A DNA stretch of 6,216 bases from Bacteroidales bacterium (lineage in GTDB: Bacteria; Bacteroidota; Bacteroidia; Bacteroidales; UBA10428), in NCBI GenBank assembly GCA_016935595.1, contig JAFGQQ010000226.1, positions 1 through 6,216 of the forward strand, in the 5' to 3' direction. The position numbers were made by a program, and so were the translations under genes. Numbering within the stretch: the stretch's first letter is position 1; every line of letters begins with the position of its first letter. Positions 1 to 6,216 of this stretch are shown in pieces. Under the pieces are notes generated by a model, which worked only from the letters and a program-made list of their open reading frames with translations, was not told the origin of the DNA and did no database searches.

Positions 1-64
1 TGTTGATCAGCCATGAATTGTATGAAAAATTACTTTTCAGTAAACAATTAATTCAAAACAATAT
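1..64. other. Short AT-rich spacer downstream of pfkA, possibly with the first codons of another minus-strand gene
   Basis: This stretch follows the pfkA stop codon. On the minus strand an ATG at 14-12 begins the codons M-A-D-Q and stays open to the window edge, about 50 bp downstream of pfkA. It could be the start of a fourth co-oriented gene, but four codons cannot establish that. A weak 6-bp stem (TGAAAA at 23-28 pairing with TTTTCA at 34-39) is present without a U-tract on the minus-strand transcript, so I do not call a terminator. Confidence 0.2.
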
Positions 65-1045
65 TCAAATAGATAAAATATCAACTAAATCGTATAATTG
101 TGACTTAATTTTCTTTTTGTTTTTAATAGCTTTATTAAAAGGAATATGAACAATATCATTATTAACCAATCCAATCATAATACTTTGCTGATCGTCGAGT
201 AAAGCATCAACAGCCGCTACTCCCAAACGACTTGCCGTTACACGGTCGAATGCAGTTGGTGATCCGCCCCGTTGAATATGCCCCAGTACGGTTACCCGTA
301 TACTATACTCTTTAAAATCGTCTTTTACTTTTTCGGCAATTTCATAAGCACCGCCATATTTTTCACCTTCAGCCACAATAACTATATTACTTCCGTAATT
401 CCTTTTCCTACCCTGTTCAATGTGTTGTTTTAAATCTTCAGGTTTAAGATCAACTTCAGGGATCATAACAGCTTCAGCACCAGAAGCAATTGCGCTTCTT
501 AAAGCAATAAATCCTGCATCTCGACCCATCACTTCAACAAAAAACAATCTCTGGTGAGCGCTTGCCGTATCACGAAGTTTATCAACTGCTTCCATTACCG
601 TATTTAAAGCAGTATCAAATCCTATTGTATAATCAGTGCCATATAAATCATTATCAATCGTACCCGGCAGACCTACAATCGGAAAATCATATTCTTCAAT
701 AAAAATTCTCGCTCCTGTAAATGTTCCATCTCCACCAATGGCAACCAAAGCATCGATTTCATACTTTTGCAATTGCTCATAAGCCCTTCTTCTCCCTTCA
801 ACAGTCCTGAATTTTTCACTCCTCGCAGACATTAGAATTGTACCGCCTCTTTGTATAATTCCACTAACTTTATGGGATTTAAGCTCAAACATGTCGCCTT
901 CTATTAAACCCTGGTAACCACGGTATATACCTATAACTTCTAAATTATTATAAATTGCAGCACGTGTAACAGCGCGTATGGCGGCATTCATTCCAGGCGC
1001 ATCGCCACCTGAAGTTAAAACTCCTATTTTTTTTAATTTTGCCAT
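65..1045 (-). CDS. pfkA: ATP-dependent 6-phosphofructokinase
   Basis: Phosphorylates fructose 6-phosphate to fructose 1,6-bisphosphate with ATP, the committed step of glycolysis, in the cytoplasm. The 326 residues match the usual length of the bacterial PfkA family. Visible motifs are the N-terminal nucleotide loop [10 protein letters not shown] (11-20), GGDGT (104-108), the catalytic PGTIDND (127-133, with Asp131 corresponding to the E. coli catalytic base Asp127), MGRDAGF (173-179) and HIQRGGSP (256-263), which bind the sugar phosphate. Glycine in both GGDGT and PGTIDND indicates an ATP-type enzyme; pyrophosphate-dependent relatives carry Asp and Lys there. Arg24 and Arg28 lie where the allosteric effector site is in E. 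coli PfkA, so effector control is plausible but inferred. The start [10 protein letters not shown] places the first loop at the usual distance. No Shine-Dalgarno sequence precedes it. It begins 10 bp after the ispH stop codon, so the two are probably co-transcribed. The stop codon is TGA. Confidence 0.97.
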   Translation of the reverse strand: MAKLKKIGVLTSGGDAPGMNAAIRAVTRAAIYNNLEVIGIYRGYQGLIEGDMFELKSHKVSGIIQRGGTILMSARSEKFRTVEGRRRAYEQLQKYEIDALVAIGGDGTFTGARIFIEEYDFPIVGLPGTIDNDLYGTDYTIGFDTALNTVMEAVDKLRDTASAHQRLFFVEVMGRDAGFIALRSAIASGAEAVMIPEVDLKPEDLKQHIEQGRKRNYGSNIVIVAEGEKYGGAYEIAEKVKDDFKEYSIRVTVLGHIQRGGSPTAFDRVTASRLGVAAVDALLDDQQSIMIGLVNNDIVHIPFNKAIKNKKKIKSQLYDLVDILSI

Positions 1046-1055
1046 TTTTAAAATA

Positions 1056-1934
1056 TTAAAAATTATATGATTTAATTTTTTTTTCTATTTCTTCCATTAA
1101 CCACTTTGGTGTAGATGTTGCTCCACTAATACCTACTGATTTAGCTCCATCAAACCATTCTTTATTTAATTCGGTACCAGAGGAGATAAAATAAGCTCTT
1201 TTATTCACCTTCTTACATAATTCAAAAAGCATCTGGCCGTTTGAGCTTTTCTTTCCACTAACAAATATAATAACATCGTGATCATTACAAAATTCTGATA
1301 ATAATGGTTTCCTGTTTGAGACTTGCTTACAGATAGTTTTATATGTTTTCAGATATGTATTAGGAGATTTATTATTCTCAATATATTTCTTTTTTATTTC
1401 TTCGCTCATTTTAAAATATTCATCAGGATCTTTAGTTGTTTGCGAATAAAGCAAAACAGGTTTGTTATAATCAATTTTATTCAAATCATCTAATCCTGCA
1501 ATAATTATAGCTTCATTATTTGCTTGTCCCTCAAGACCAATAACCTCGGCATGACCTTTTTTTCCAAAAATAACTATTTGTCCGTCTGATTTTTTCATTT
1601 CCTCATAACCTTCTTTAATTTTCTTCTGTAAGCTAAGCACAACCTGACAAGTTGTGTCAATTATTTCAATATTTCTTTTGCTGGCTATTTTATATGTTTC
1701 AGGAGGCTCGCCATGGGCACGGAAAAGAACTTTTGTTTTTTGAATATCTCGGAAATCATTATAAGTAATGGTAATCAATCCCTTCTCCTTAAGCCGTTTA
1801 ACTTCACCGCTATTGTGCACTATATCACCTAAACAATATAAAGTATTATTGTTTTTAAGAAAATCTTCGGCAGTTCTTATAGCCCTTACAACACCATGAC
1901 AAAAACCAGAATTCGGGTCAATTTCAACCTTCAT
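1056..1934 (-). CDS. ispH: 4-hydroxy-3-methylbut-2-enyl diphosphate reductase (IspH/LytB)
   Basis: Last enzyme of the MEP pathway: it reduces HMBPP to isopentenyl and dimethylallyl diphosphate using a [4Fe-4S] cluster, in the cytoplasm. The 292-residue length fits a single-domain IspH without the fused S1 domain seen in some Clostridia. All three cluster ligands are present: Cys12 in GFCHGV, Cys96 in DTTCQVV and Cys202 in TICKQVSNR. The substrate-binding histidines are His40 (IVHN), His74 (RAHGEP) and His128 (GHAEV), with the catalytic acid Glu130 in the last motif; E. coli has HPE where this protein has HAE. QTT (165-167), SSN (230-232) and the serine of GATSTP (271-276) match the remaining diphosphate contacts. 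The gene lies 67 bp after cmk and 10 bp before pfkA on the same strand, and a perfect TAnnTTTG box in the upstream gap may give it its own promoter. No Shine-Dalgarno sequence precedes the ATG. Confidence 0.97.
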   Translation of the reverse strand: MKVEIDPNSGFCHGVVRAIRTAEDFLKNNNTLYCLGDIVHNSGEVKRLKEKGLITITYNDFRDIQKTKVLFRAHGEPPETYKIASKRNIEIIDTTCQVVLSLQKKIKEGYEEMKKSDGQIVIFGKKGHAEVIGLEGQANNEAIIIAGLDDLNKIDYNKPVLLYSQTTKDPDEYFKMSEEIKKKYIENNKSPNTYLKTYKTICKQVSNRKPLLSEFCNDHDVIIFVSGKKSSNGQMLFELCKKVNKRAYFISSGTELNKEWFDGAKSVGISGATSTPKWLMEEIEKKIKSYNF

Positions 1935-1967
1935 TATTTTGCATTTTCAGAGAAAAAAATATCAGGG

Positions 1968-1975
1968 CAAAAGTA
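1968..1975 (-). promoter_or_regulatory. Candidate -7 box for ispH-pfkA (TACTTTTG)
   Basis: On the minus strand the octamer TACTTTTG matches the Bacteroidota -7 consensus TAnnTTTG exactly. It sits in the 67-bp gap between cmk and ispH and would give a leader of about 25-30 nt before the ispH ATG. I find no TTG at the expected -33 spacing, so this is half a promoter at best. It could be an internal start site that uncouples ispH-pfkA from cmk. Confidence 0.35.
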
Positions 1976-2001
1976 TAAAAAAAATAACTGAAGTATTTTA
2001 A

Positions 2002-2676
2002 TTATTTAAAAGATGCTATGAATTGATTAAACCAAACCATTTGCTCCTCTGGTGTCATATTGCTGTTATCAAGAATAATTGCATCATCTGCTTTTCGTAA
2101 AGGACTAATTTTTCTGTTTTGATCTATATAATCCCTTTCTTCTATATTTTTTATAACTTCTTCAAAACTGACTGAAATTCCCTTTTCAATTAATTCTTTA
2201 TATCTTCTCTGAGCTCTGATTTTAACATCTGCAGTCATGAATATTTTTATATCGGCATTTGGAAAAACTGTTGTTCCAATATCTCTTCCATCCATTACCA
2301 CACCTTTATTTTTGCTCATTTCCCTCTGTAACTGAACCATTTTTTCCCTGACTTCGAATATTGTGCTAACCAAGCTTACTTTATTTGATACAGCAATATC
2401 ACGTATTTCTTTTTCAACATTATTCCCGTTTAAATATGTTTCATTTTCATCTGTTGAGGCATTCTTGATAAACTCTATCTTTGTTTTATCAATAAATGAT
2501 TTCAGTATATTCAAATCTACTTTATTATCTTTAATACAGTTATGATTAAGGCATACCAGGGTTATGGCCCTGTACATGGCGCCAGAATCGATATATAATA
2601 AATTCAACCTTTGAGCTATTGCTTTAGCAAAGGTACTTTTTCCGCATGAAGAGTAACCATCAACAGCAATTATCAT
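2002..2676 (-). CDS. cmk: (d)CMP kinase (cytidylate kinase)
   Basis: Transfers phosphate from ATP to CMP or dCMP, giving CDP or dCDP for nucleic acid and phospholipid synthesis, in the cytoplasm. The 224 residues are typical of the bacterial Cmk family. The Walker A loop GYSSCGKST is at residues 7-15, followed by DSGAMYR (30-36), which helps bind CMP, then DGRDIGT (129-135). Further on are the lid and substrate-binding residues Arg181, Asp182 and Arg188, the SPL (191-193) and Ala196-Asp197 pattern, and a late Asp203. The ATG at 2676 is favoured because the P-loop then starts at residue 7, as is usual. It is the first gene of the minus-strand cluster and faces the large secreted-protein gene across 250 bp. 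No Shine-Dalgarno sequence is seen, which is normal for Bacteroidota. Nothing in it appears truncated or atypical. Confidence 0.97.
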   Translation of the reverse strand: MIIAVDGYSSCGKSTFAKAIAQRLNLLYIDSGAMYRAITLVCLNHNCIKDNKVDLNILKSFIDKTKIEFIKNASTDENETYLNGNNVEKEIRDIAVSNKVSLVSTIFEVREKMVQLQREMSKNKGVVMDGRDIGTTVFPNADIKIFMTADVKIRAQRRYKELIEKGISVSFEEVIKNIEERDYIDQNRKISPLRKADDAIILDNSNMTPEEQMVWFNQFIASFK

Positions 2677-2730
2677 TCTTGTTTATTTATATGTAAAAAA
2701 ATAATTTATAATAATAAATCTACTCGTATT

Positions 2731-2763
2731 CAAACCTGTTTTTCCGCAACCAGAAATTATCAA
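2731..2763 (-). promoter_or_regulatory. Candidate promoter for the cmk-ispH-pfkA cluster
   Basis: On the minus strand CAGGTTTG (2738-2731) matches TAnnTTTG at all fixed positions but the first. A TTG (2763-2761) lies 22 bp upstream, close to the spacing of the Bacteroidota -33 element. CAAA, the plus-strand image of the TTTG core, occurs only here in the intergenic region. Transcription would begin near 2725, giving a leader of about 50 nt before the cmk ATG. The first-base mismatch and slightly long spacer keep confidence low. Confidence 0.35.
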
Positions 2764-2795
2764 TTTTTTATTATTTTATAATATTTAAAACTGTG

Positions 2796-2896
2796 AAAAT
2801 ATTAAAATAAGTTTTAAATTGCATATTAGTATAGTTTTTTTGTCCATATATTTATTATAATTATTTCCTTGTTGATTTTATAAAATATTAAAATAA
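2796..2896. repeat. Exact 15-bp direct repeat (AAAATATTAAAATAA) in the divergent intergenic region
   Basis: AAAATATTAAAATAA occurs at 2796-2810 and again at 2882-2896, an offset of 86 bp; the bases flanking the copies differ. The shorter core AAAATATTAAAA also occurs at 1050-1061, across the ispH stop and just upstream of the pfkA start. It may be an AT-rich regulator or UP-element-like site, or simply low-complexity sequence. Confidence 0.45.
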
Positions 2897-2912
2897 TTAC
2901 TTACTGTAACTT

Positions 2913-2920
2913 TAAATTTG
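2913..2920 (+). promoter_or_regulatory. TAnnTTTG octamer just upstream of the large secreted-protein gene
   Basis: TAAATTTG matches the Bacteroidota -7 consensus exactly and ends 6 nt before the ATG at 2927. If used, transcription would start almost at the ATG, giving a leaderless or nearly leaderless mRNA. No TTG lies at the expected -33 distance; the nearest, at 2872-2874, is about 38 bp upstream, which is too far. It may be coincidental. Confidence 0.3.
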
Positions 2921-2926
2921 TTCAAA

Positions 2927-2995
2927 ATGAAAGCAAGTACATTTTTACCATTTCTAATTATTTTTTTTATAGGATTTTTTAATTCTGTTGATGTT
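2927..2995 (+). other. Signal peptide coding segment
   Basis: The first about 20-23 residues have a lysine at position 2, a strongly hydrophobic core (Phe, Leu, Ile at about 6-18) and a polar stretch after GFFNS. This fits a Sec signal peptide. The exact cleavage site is unclear because there is no clean A-x-A motif. No lipobox cysteine is present, so a lipoprotein is unlikely. Confidence 0.75.
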
Positions 2996-5900
2996 AAGAC
3001 ACAATGGATTGGTCAAAAATTAGATATAAATAAAGTATGTATGCTTGATACATCAGCGGGTTGGGCTGTTGGTAACAATGGAAATATATATAAAATAAAA
3101 GATTTTGAATGGGAAAAAGTAGAATTACCTTTTTTTACTGAATCAGATTTCCAATCTGTACATTTTACCGATATAAACCATGGATGGGTAGGTGGAGATA
3201 ATGGATTACTCCTGCAATATGAAAATAATGAGTGGTATATACATAATTTAAATGATATGGGACTTTATTCAGTCAGATCAATATTTTTCGCCGATTCTTC
3301 TATGGGATGGATAGCTGGCGGAGGTAATGGTATAATAAAATATGAAAATCAGCAATTTAAAAAATACGAGTTGCCAAACTGGTATTATTTGAATGACATG
3401 TTTTTCACTGATACCTCGCAAGGCTGGGCAGTTGGAGACGAAGGAAAAATATTTAAATATGAAAATGGAAATTGGACCCAGGAAAGTTCAAACACAAATA
3501 ATAGTTTATTTTCAGTATATTTTAGTGATGAAAATAATGGAAGAGCAGTTGGATATAATGTAATATTGAAGTTTGAAGGTTTACAGTGGACTGAAGAACA
3601 ATACCCTGAAGAAATTGATTATATCGAATTAAAATCAGTAAGTTTTACAAGCTTGTTAAATGGCTATGCTACAGGCAATAATAGCAGAATCCTAAAATTT
3701 AACGGCATTAATTGGTTAGTTGATTCAACTTATGTTAATTATGAATGGCCTAATTTAATGTATGTTAATTACATTTCCTCATCAGAAATATGGCTTATCG
3801 ACAGTCATGGAAAAATTTATAAATCTGATGGTAGTGAATGGTCGATTTTGAATGAAAAAATTGAATTATCCAATCCTAATGATATATTTTTCACGGACTC
3901 TGTTAACGGATGGGCCATTGATAATAATTATATTATGTGGCAGCATACTGAGTCTGGCTGGCAAATATTCGATACTATTACAGATACTTATCCATATGAA
4001 TTATTCTTTACTGATGCCAATAATGGATTTGCACTTGGAGGAGGGAACCAATATTTAAAATTTGACGGAACAGAATGGACTAGGATACCTTTTGAAAATT
4101 GGAATTGGTACAATATAAATTCAATTTACTTCACAGATAGCATTCATGGCTGGGCAGCAGGATATAATGGAATAATATTAAAATATAATGATTCTGTTTG
4201 GATTGAAGAAAATAGCGGCACTTACCAAACTTTACGGTCGGTATTTTTTACCGACACACTAAATGGATGGGCAGTTGGTGATAGTGGAATTATTTTAAAA
4301 TACAATGGCACATCATGGGAAAGGCAAAACAGCCCTACTGATATGGATTTATATTCAATTTGGATTACCGGACAAAACAAGGGTTGGGCTGTTGGTGAAT
4401 CGAGTATTATAATTGAATACGATGGTACAGATTGGACTATACAACAAATTGGTCAGTATGAATGGTATTATTTATATTCTGTATTTTTTACAGATTCATC
4501 TCACGGATGGGCAGCAGGTTATTCCGGAACACTGCTTAGATATGATGGAAATGAGTGGAAAACTCAAAACTTAGGTTATCACTACTATTTTCAAGACATG
4601 TTCTTTACCGACTCGCTTAACGGGTGGCTAATCGGTTACAATACTCTATTGCATACAATAAACGCAGGAGGCATTTATTTACCAAAACAGGAAAGTATAA
4701 AGTTTGTCGGTTCAATAAAAAGTATTTTCGACTGGAATTATGATACAATCCATGTTTTATCAGATATTCGCTATAATGGAGATGAAATTCTGACTATAAA
4801 CCAGGGTTCACATATCAACTTTCATGGACCATTCAGCATAGAAACCTATAATCCGGTTGAATTTATAGGAGAAGAAAGCGATTCAATCTATTTCACGAAT
4901 TGTGATACATGTACCCGGAAATGGGAAAGTATATATATATATAATTATTCATCTAAAGACAGTTCGATTTTTAAATATTGTAGTTTTAAGGGCAGTAAAG
5001 ATCAAACTTTATATTTATATGGTTCAGGTCCAAGTTCTATTAGTCATTGCCTATTTGATTCTTTATATAATGGATTATATTTATCAAATTCATCCGGAGG
5101 TATTATTACAAATTCAACTTTCACAAATATTAATAATACTGGTATTAATCTTAACAATTCAAATAATTTCAATCTTTATAATATTCAAATAAAAAAATGC
5201 AACACCGGATTATACTTTTCTAATTCTTCAGCTATTTTAAATAATATCACAATTTCTGAATGTTTGTATTATAGTGCAAATTTTGATAATTCTAATGCTT
5301 CTTTAATAAATAGCAAAATATGCAATAATGATCTGTATGTACCACTATATGTTTATAATTCAAAAGTTGACGTAATTAATTGTTTAATAGGAAATAACAG
5401 GAGCTATAGTAATAATGCTAATTCAATTTATATTAGTTACAGTAAAATTAATATTCTTAATTCAACAATAGTAAATAACGAAACAACATATTTTACTGGT
5501 AGTGCATTATATTTCAGGTTCTCAAATGGAAATATTGTAAATTCAATACTTTGGGGTAACATTAACAATAGTGATACCAGCCAGATTTATATTTACAATA
5601 ACAATTCTAAACCGAATTTTTATAATTGCAATATACAGGGGGGGATAAATGAAATTGAAACGGAAAGTCTTGAAGTAACATATAATGGAAATTATATTCA
5701 AAATATTGATACTTTGCCATTATTTGAAAATCCAACAGATTCTGCAGGGTCTGACTTTAATGCTTTTGAAGCTAACTGGCAGTTACAGCCCAATTCACCG
5801 CTTATTAATTTAGGAAGAAATAATTTTGAGAATATTACTTATCCGGAAACAGACTTAAACGGGCAAAAAAGAATATTAAATGGAATTATCGATATCGGCG

Positions 5901-6216
5901 CATATGAAACCCATATACTCTCATATGAATATACTTGCGACACGATAAAAGGCAATGTTTACTGGACTGCTGACACGATAAGGATTAAAAACTGTGATGT
6001 ATTAATAGATTATAATTCCACACTTCATATTCCACCTGGTGTTCGTATTGAATTTTATAGCCAGAATAAAATTATTGTTCATGGATCTATAAAAGCATCA
6101 GGCAATAGATACAATCCAATCGTATTCACTGTTGATGATACATTGGGCTTTTGGAGTAGCGATACAGTAGGATGGATCGGAATTGAATACAATAATAATG
6201 ATGGAAAAATGGACAA
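2927..6216 (+). CDS. Large secreted beta-propeller/beta-helix repeat protein, incomplete at the 3' end
   Basis: I do not recognise a named gene. The frame is open for 1096 codons plus two bases to the window edge. The ATG at 2927 is the first in frame after a TAA at 2894-2896, with no Shine-Dalgarno sequence. A Sec-type signal peptide is visible: MKAST, then a hydrophobic run at about residues 6-18 (FLPFLIIFFIGFF). About fourteen beta-propeller blades follow (about residues 33-585), each with a strand like SVFFTD and then GWAVG..G.IL.Y....W, resembling Ycf48/BNR-type repeats. From about residue 595 comes a right-handed parallel beta-helix rich in Asn, Ser, Tyr and Ile, including NSILWGN (872-878) and NIQGG (902-906), and ending in DLNG...DIGAYE (976-994). 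A second beta-helix entry module starts near residue 1004. Such proteins in Bacteroidota are often exported and may carry a C-terminal type IX secretion signal, which here would lie beyond the window. A surface or extracellular structural or binding role is inferred; no catalytic residues are evident. The gene is divergent from cmk and shows no functional link to it. Confidence 0.93.
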   Translation, partial: MKASTFLPFLIIFFIGFFNSVDVKTQWIGQKLDINKVCMLDTSAGWAVGNNGNIYKIKDFEWEKVELPFFTESDFQSVHFTDINHGWVGGDNGLLLQYENNEWYIHNLNDMGLYSVRSIFFADSSMGWIAGGGNGIIKYENQQFKKYELPNWYYLNDMFFTDTSQGWAVGDEGKIFKYENGNWTQESSNTNNSLFSVYFSDENNGRAVGYNVILKFEGLQWTEEQYPEEIDYIELKSVSFTSLLNGYATGNNSRILKFNGINWLVDSTYVNYEWPNLMYVNYISSSEIWLIDSHGKIYKSDGSEWSILNEKIELSNPNDIFFTDSVNGWAIDNNYIMWQHTESGWQIFDTITDTYPYELFFTDANNGFALGGGNQYLKFDGTEWTRIPFENWNWYNINSIYFTDSIHGWAAGYNGIILKYNDSVWIEENSGTYQTLRSVFFTDTLNGWAVGDSGIILKYNGTSWERQNSPTDMDLYSIWITGQNKGWAVGESSIIIEYDGTDWTIQQIGQYEWYYLYSVFFTDSSHGWAAGYSGTLLRYDGNEWKTQNLGYHYYFQDMFFTDSLNGWLIGYNTLLHTINAGGIYLPKQESIKFVGSIKSIFDWNYDTIHVLSDIRYNGDEILTINQGSHINFHGPFSIETYNPVEFIGEESDSIYFTNCDTCTRKWESIYIYNYSSKDSSIFKYCSFKGSKDQTLYLYGSGPSSISHCLFDSLYNGLYLSNSSGGIITNSTFTNINNTGINLNNSNNFNLYNIQIKKCNTGLYFSNSSAILNNITISECLYYSANFDNSNASLINSKICNNDLYVPLYVYNSKVDVINCLIGNNRSYSNNANSIYISYSKINILNSTIVNNETTYFTGSALYFRFSNGNIVNSILWGNINNSDTSQIYIYNNNSKPNFYNCNIQGGINEIETESLEVTYNGNYIQNIDTLPLFENPTDSAGSDFNAFEANWQLQPNSPLINLGRNNFENITYPETDLNGQKRILNGIIDIGAYETHILSYEYTCDTIKGNVYWTADTIRIKNCDVLIDYNSTLHIPPGVRIEFYSQNKIIVHGSIKASGNRYNPIVFTVDDTLGFWSSDTVGWIGIEYNNNDGKMD
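3023..4681 (+). repeat. Fourteen tandem beta-propeller blades (FTD...GWAVG repeat)
   Basis: The repeat core is a strand ending in FTD, a four-residue turn, GWAVG or a variant, then G.I.KY and a Trp. The residue at the Gly of GW falls at 45, 86, 127, 166, 205, 246, 288, 328, 367, 408, 447, 486, 527 and 566, giving unit lengths of 39-42. Blade 5 has GRAVG, blade 6 GYATG, blade 9 GFALG, and blade 7 is the most degenerate (IWLID). Fourteen units would suit two seven-bladed propellers of the Ycf48/Hcf136 or BNR type. Classical sialidase Asp boxes (SxDxGxTW) are not present. The count is seen directly; the 2x7 fold is inferred. Confidence 0.85.
4709..5908 (+). other. Right-handed parallel beta-helix domain ending in a DLNG...DIGAYE motif
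   Basis: Residues about 595-994. An entry module (GSIKS...DW...DTIHVLSDI, then LTINQGSHINF and a W-ES-I strand) is followed by about ten coils of 20-28 residues of the type N-x-C/T-I-x-N-N. Equivalent coil positions are Cys685, Cys708, Thr731, Cys758, Cys779, Cys799, Cys819, Thr847, Ile874 and Cys901. NSILWGN, a PNFYNCNIQGG-type segment and DLNGQKR...GIIDIGAYE form the end of the domain. This ending is familiar from exported Bacteroidota beta-helix proteins (pectate-lyase-like fold, often called choice-of-anchor Q). No polysaccharide lyase active site is apparent. A CxxC pair (Cys659, Cys662) lies in the entry module. Confidence 0.75.
5936..6216 (+). other. Start of a second beta-helix module, cut by the window end
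   Basis: From about residue 1004 the pattern CDTIKGNVYW...DTIRI, LHIPPGVRIEF, IIVHGSIKASG and NPIVFT, then W-IGIEY, repeats the plan of the entry module at 4709-4960: W, then DTI, then L-I-x-x-G-x-x-I-x-F, then I-x-F-T and W-x-x-I. This suggests a second beta-helix begins here and continues beyond the window. Confidence 0.6.

Larger units (their letters stand above)
2677..2926. other. Divergent AT-rich intergenic region
   Basis: This 250-bp region separates cmk (minus) from the large secreted-protein gene (plus) and must carry both promoters. It contains no credible ORF. It holds a candidate minus-strand promoter (2731-2763), a -7-like octamer next to the plus-strand ATG (2913-2920), an exact 15-bp direct repeat (2796-2810 and 2882-2896), and an 8-bp AT-only inverted repeat (2779-2786 with 2797-2804, 10-nt loop) whose right arm overlaps the first repeat copy. 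With composition this AT-rich, some of these may be chance. Confidence 0.7.

Noticed and set aside
23..39. Hairpin TGAAAA/TTTTCA as a terminator for pfkA
   Set aside because: The stem has only 6 mostly A-T pairs and the minus-strand transcript lacks a following U-tract.
3..149. Plus-strand open frame from the window start, stop at 147-149, as the tail of a convergent gene
   Set aside because: It would overlap the pfkA coding end by about 85 bp, has no recognisable motif, and AT-rich antisense frames of this length are expected by chance.
2363..2545. Plus-strand 60-codon ORF
   Set aside because: It lies entirely inside cmk on the opposite strand, with a composition explained by the antisense of that gene and no recognisable motif.
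2779..2804. Inverted repeat TAATATTT/AAATATTA as a terminator or operator
   Set aside because: The 8-bp stem is A/T only, has a 10-nt loop and lies in a very AT-rich region, so chance is the simpler explanation.
3852..4058. Plus-strand 68-codon ORF
   Set aside because: It is a different frame inside the propeller-coding region of the large gene, where the repeat-bearing frame is continuous.
3023..4681. Sialidase or glycosidase function for the propeller
   Set aside because: The repeats lack the SxDxGxTW Asp-box form and I saw no sialidase catalytic arginine triad or RIP motif; propeller shape alone does not imply that activity.
4902..5192. Plus-strand 96-codon ORF
   Set aside because: It is an out-of-frame reading of the beta-helix region; its Ile/Tyr-rich, low-complexity product reflects AT-rich repeats in the real frame.
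4709..5908. Pectate lyase or other polysaccharide lyase activity for the beta-helix
   Set aside because: The fold-type repeats are visible but no lyase catalytic Lys/Arg or calcium-site motif could be recognised.
2927..6216. Frameshift or internal stop in the large gene
   Set aside because: I read the frame through to the window end; it is continuous and repeats stay in register throughout.

Overview
The window looks like chromosomal DNA of a member of the Bacteroidota, possibly of the Bacteroidales/Marinilabiliales type. This is inferred from the low GC content, the absence of Shine-Dalgarno sequences before the start codons, matches to the Bacteroidota -7 promoter box (TAnnTTTG), the cmk-ispH-pfkA gene order, and a large secreted repeat protein of a kind common in that phylum. 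No species can be named from the sequence alone.

Layout: positions 1-64 are a short AT-rich stretch downstream of pfkA, with at most the first codons of another minus-strand gene. Positions 65-2676 hold three complete housekeeping genes, all on the minus strand. In transcription order they are cmk (CMP/dCMP kinase), ispH (last step of the MEP isoprenoid pathway) and pfkA (ATP-dependent 6-phosphofructokinase). All key catalytic residues are present, and the gaps of 67 and 10 bp suggest one transcript, with a possible extra promoter before ispH. The three enzymes serve different pathways (nucleotide supply, isoprenoid synthesis, glycolysis); what links them here is shared position and transcription.

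Positions 2677-2926 form a very AT-rich divergent intergenic region with candidate promoter elements for both sides and an exact 15-bp direct repeat. From 2927 to the end of the window runs a single unbroken plus-strand reading frame of at least 1096 codons. It is incomplete at its 3' end. It encodes a secreted protein with a signal peptide, about fourteen 39-42-residue beta-propeller blades carrying an FTD...GWAVG motif (Ycf48/BNR-like), then a right-handed parallel beta-helix of about ten coils ending in a DLNG...DIGAYE motif, then the start of what looks like a second beta-helix module. This is the least ordinary part of the window. Its role is unknown; a cell-surface or exported structural or binding protein is the best inference.

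I saw no tRNA, rRNA, CRISPR array, insertion sequence or phage gene.
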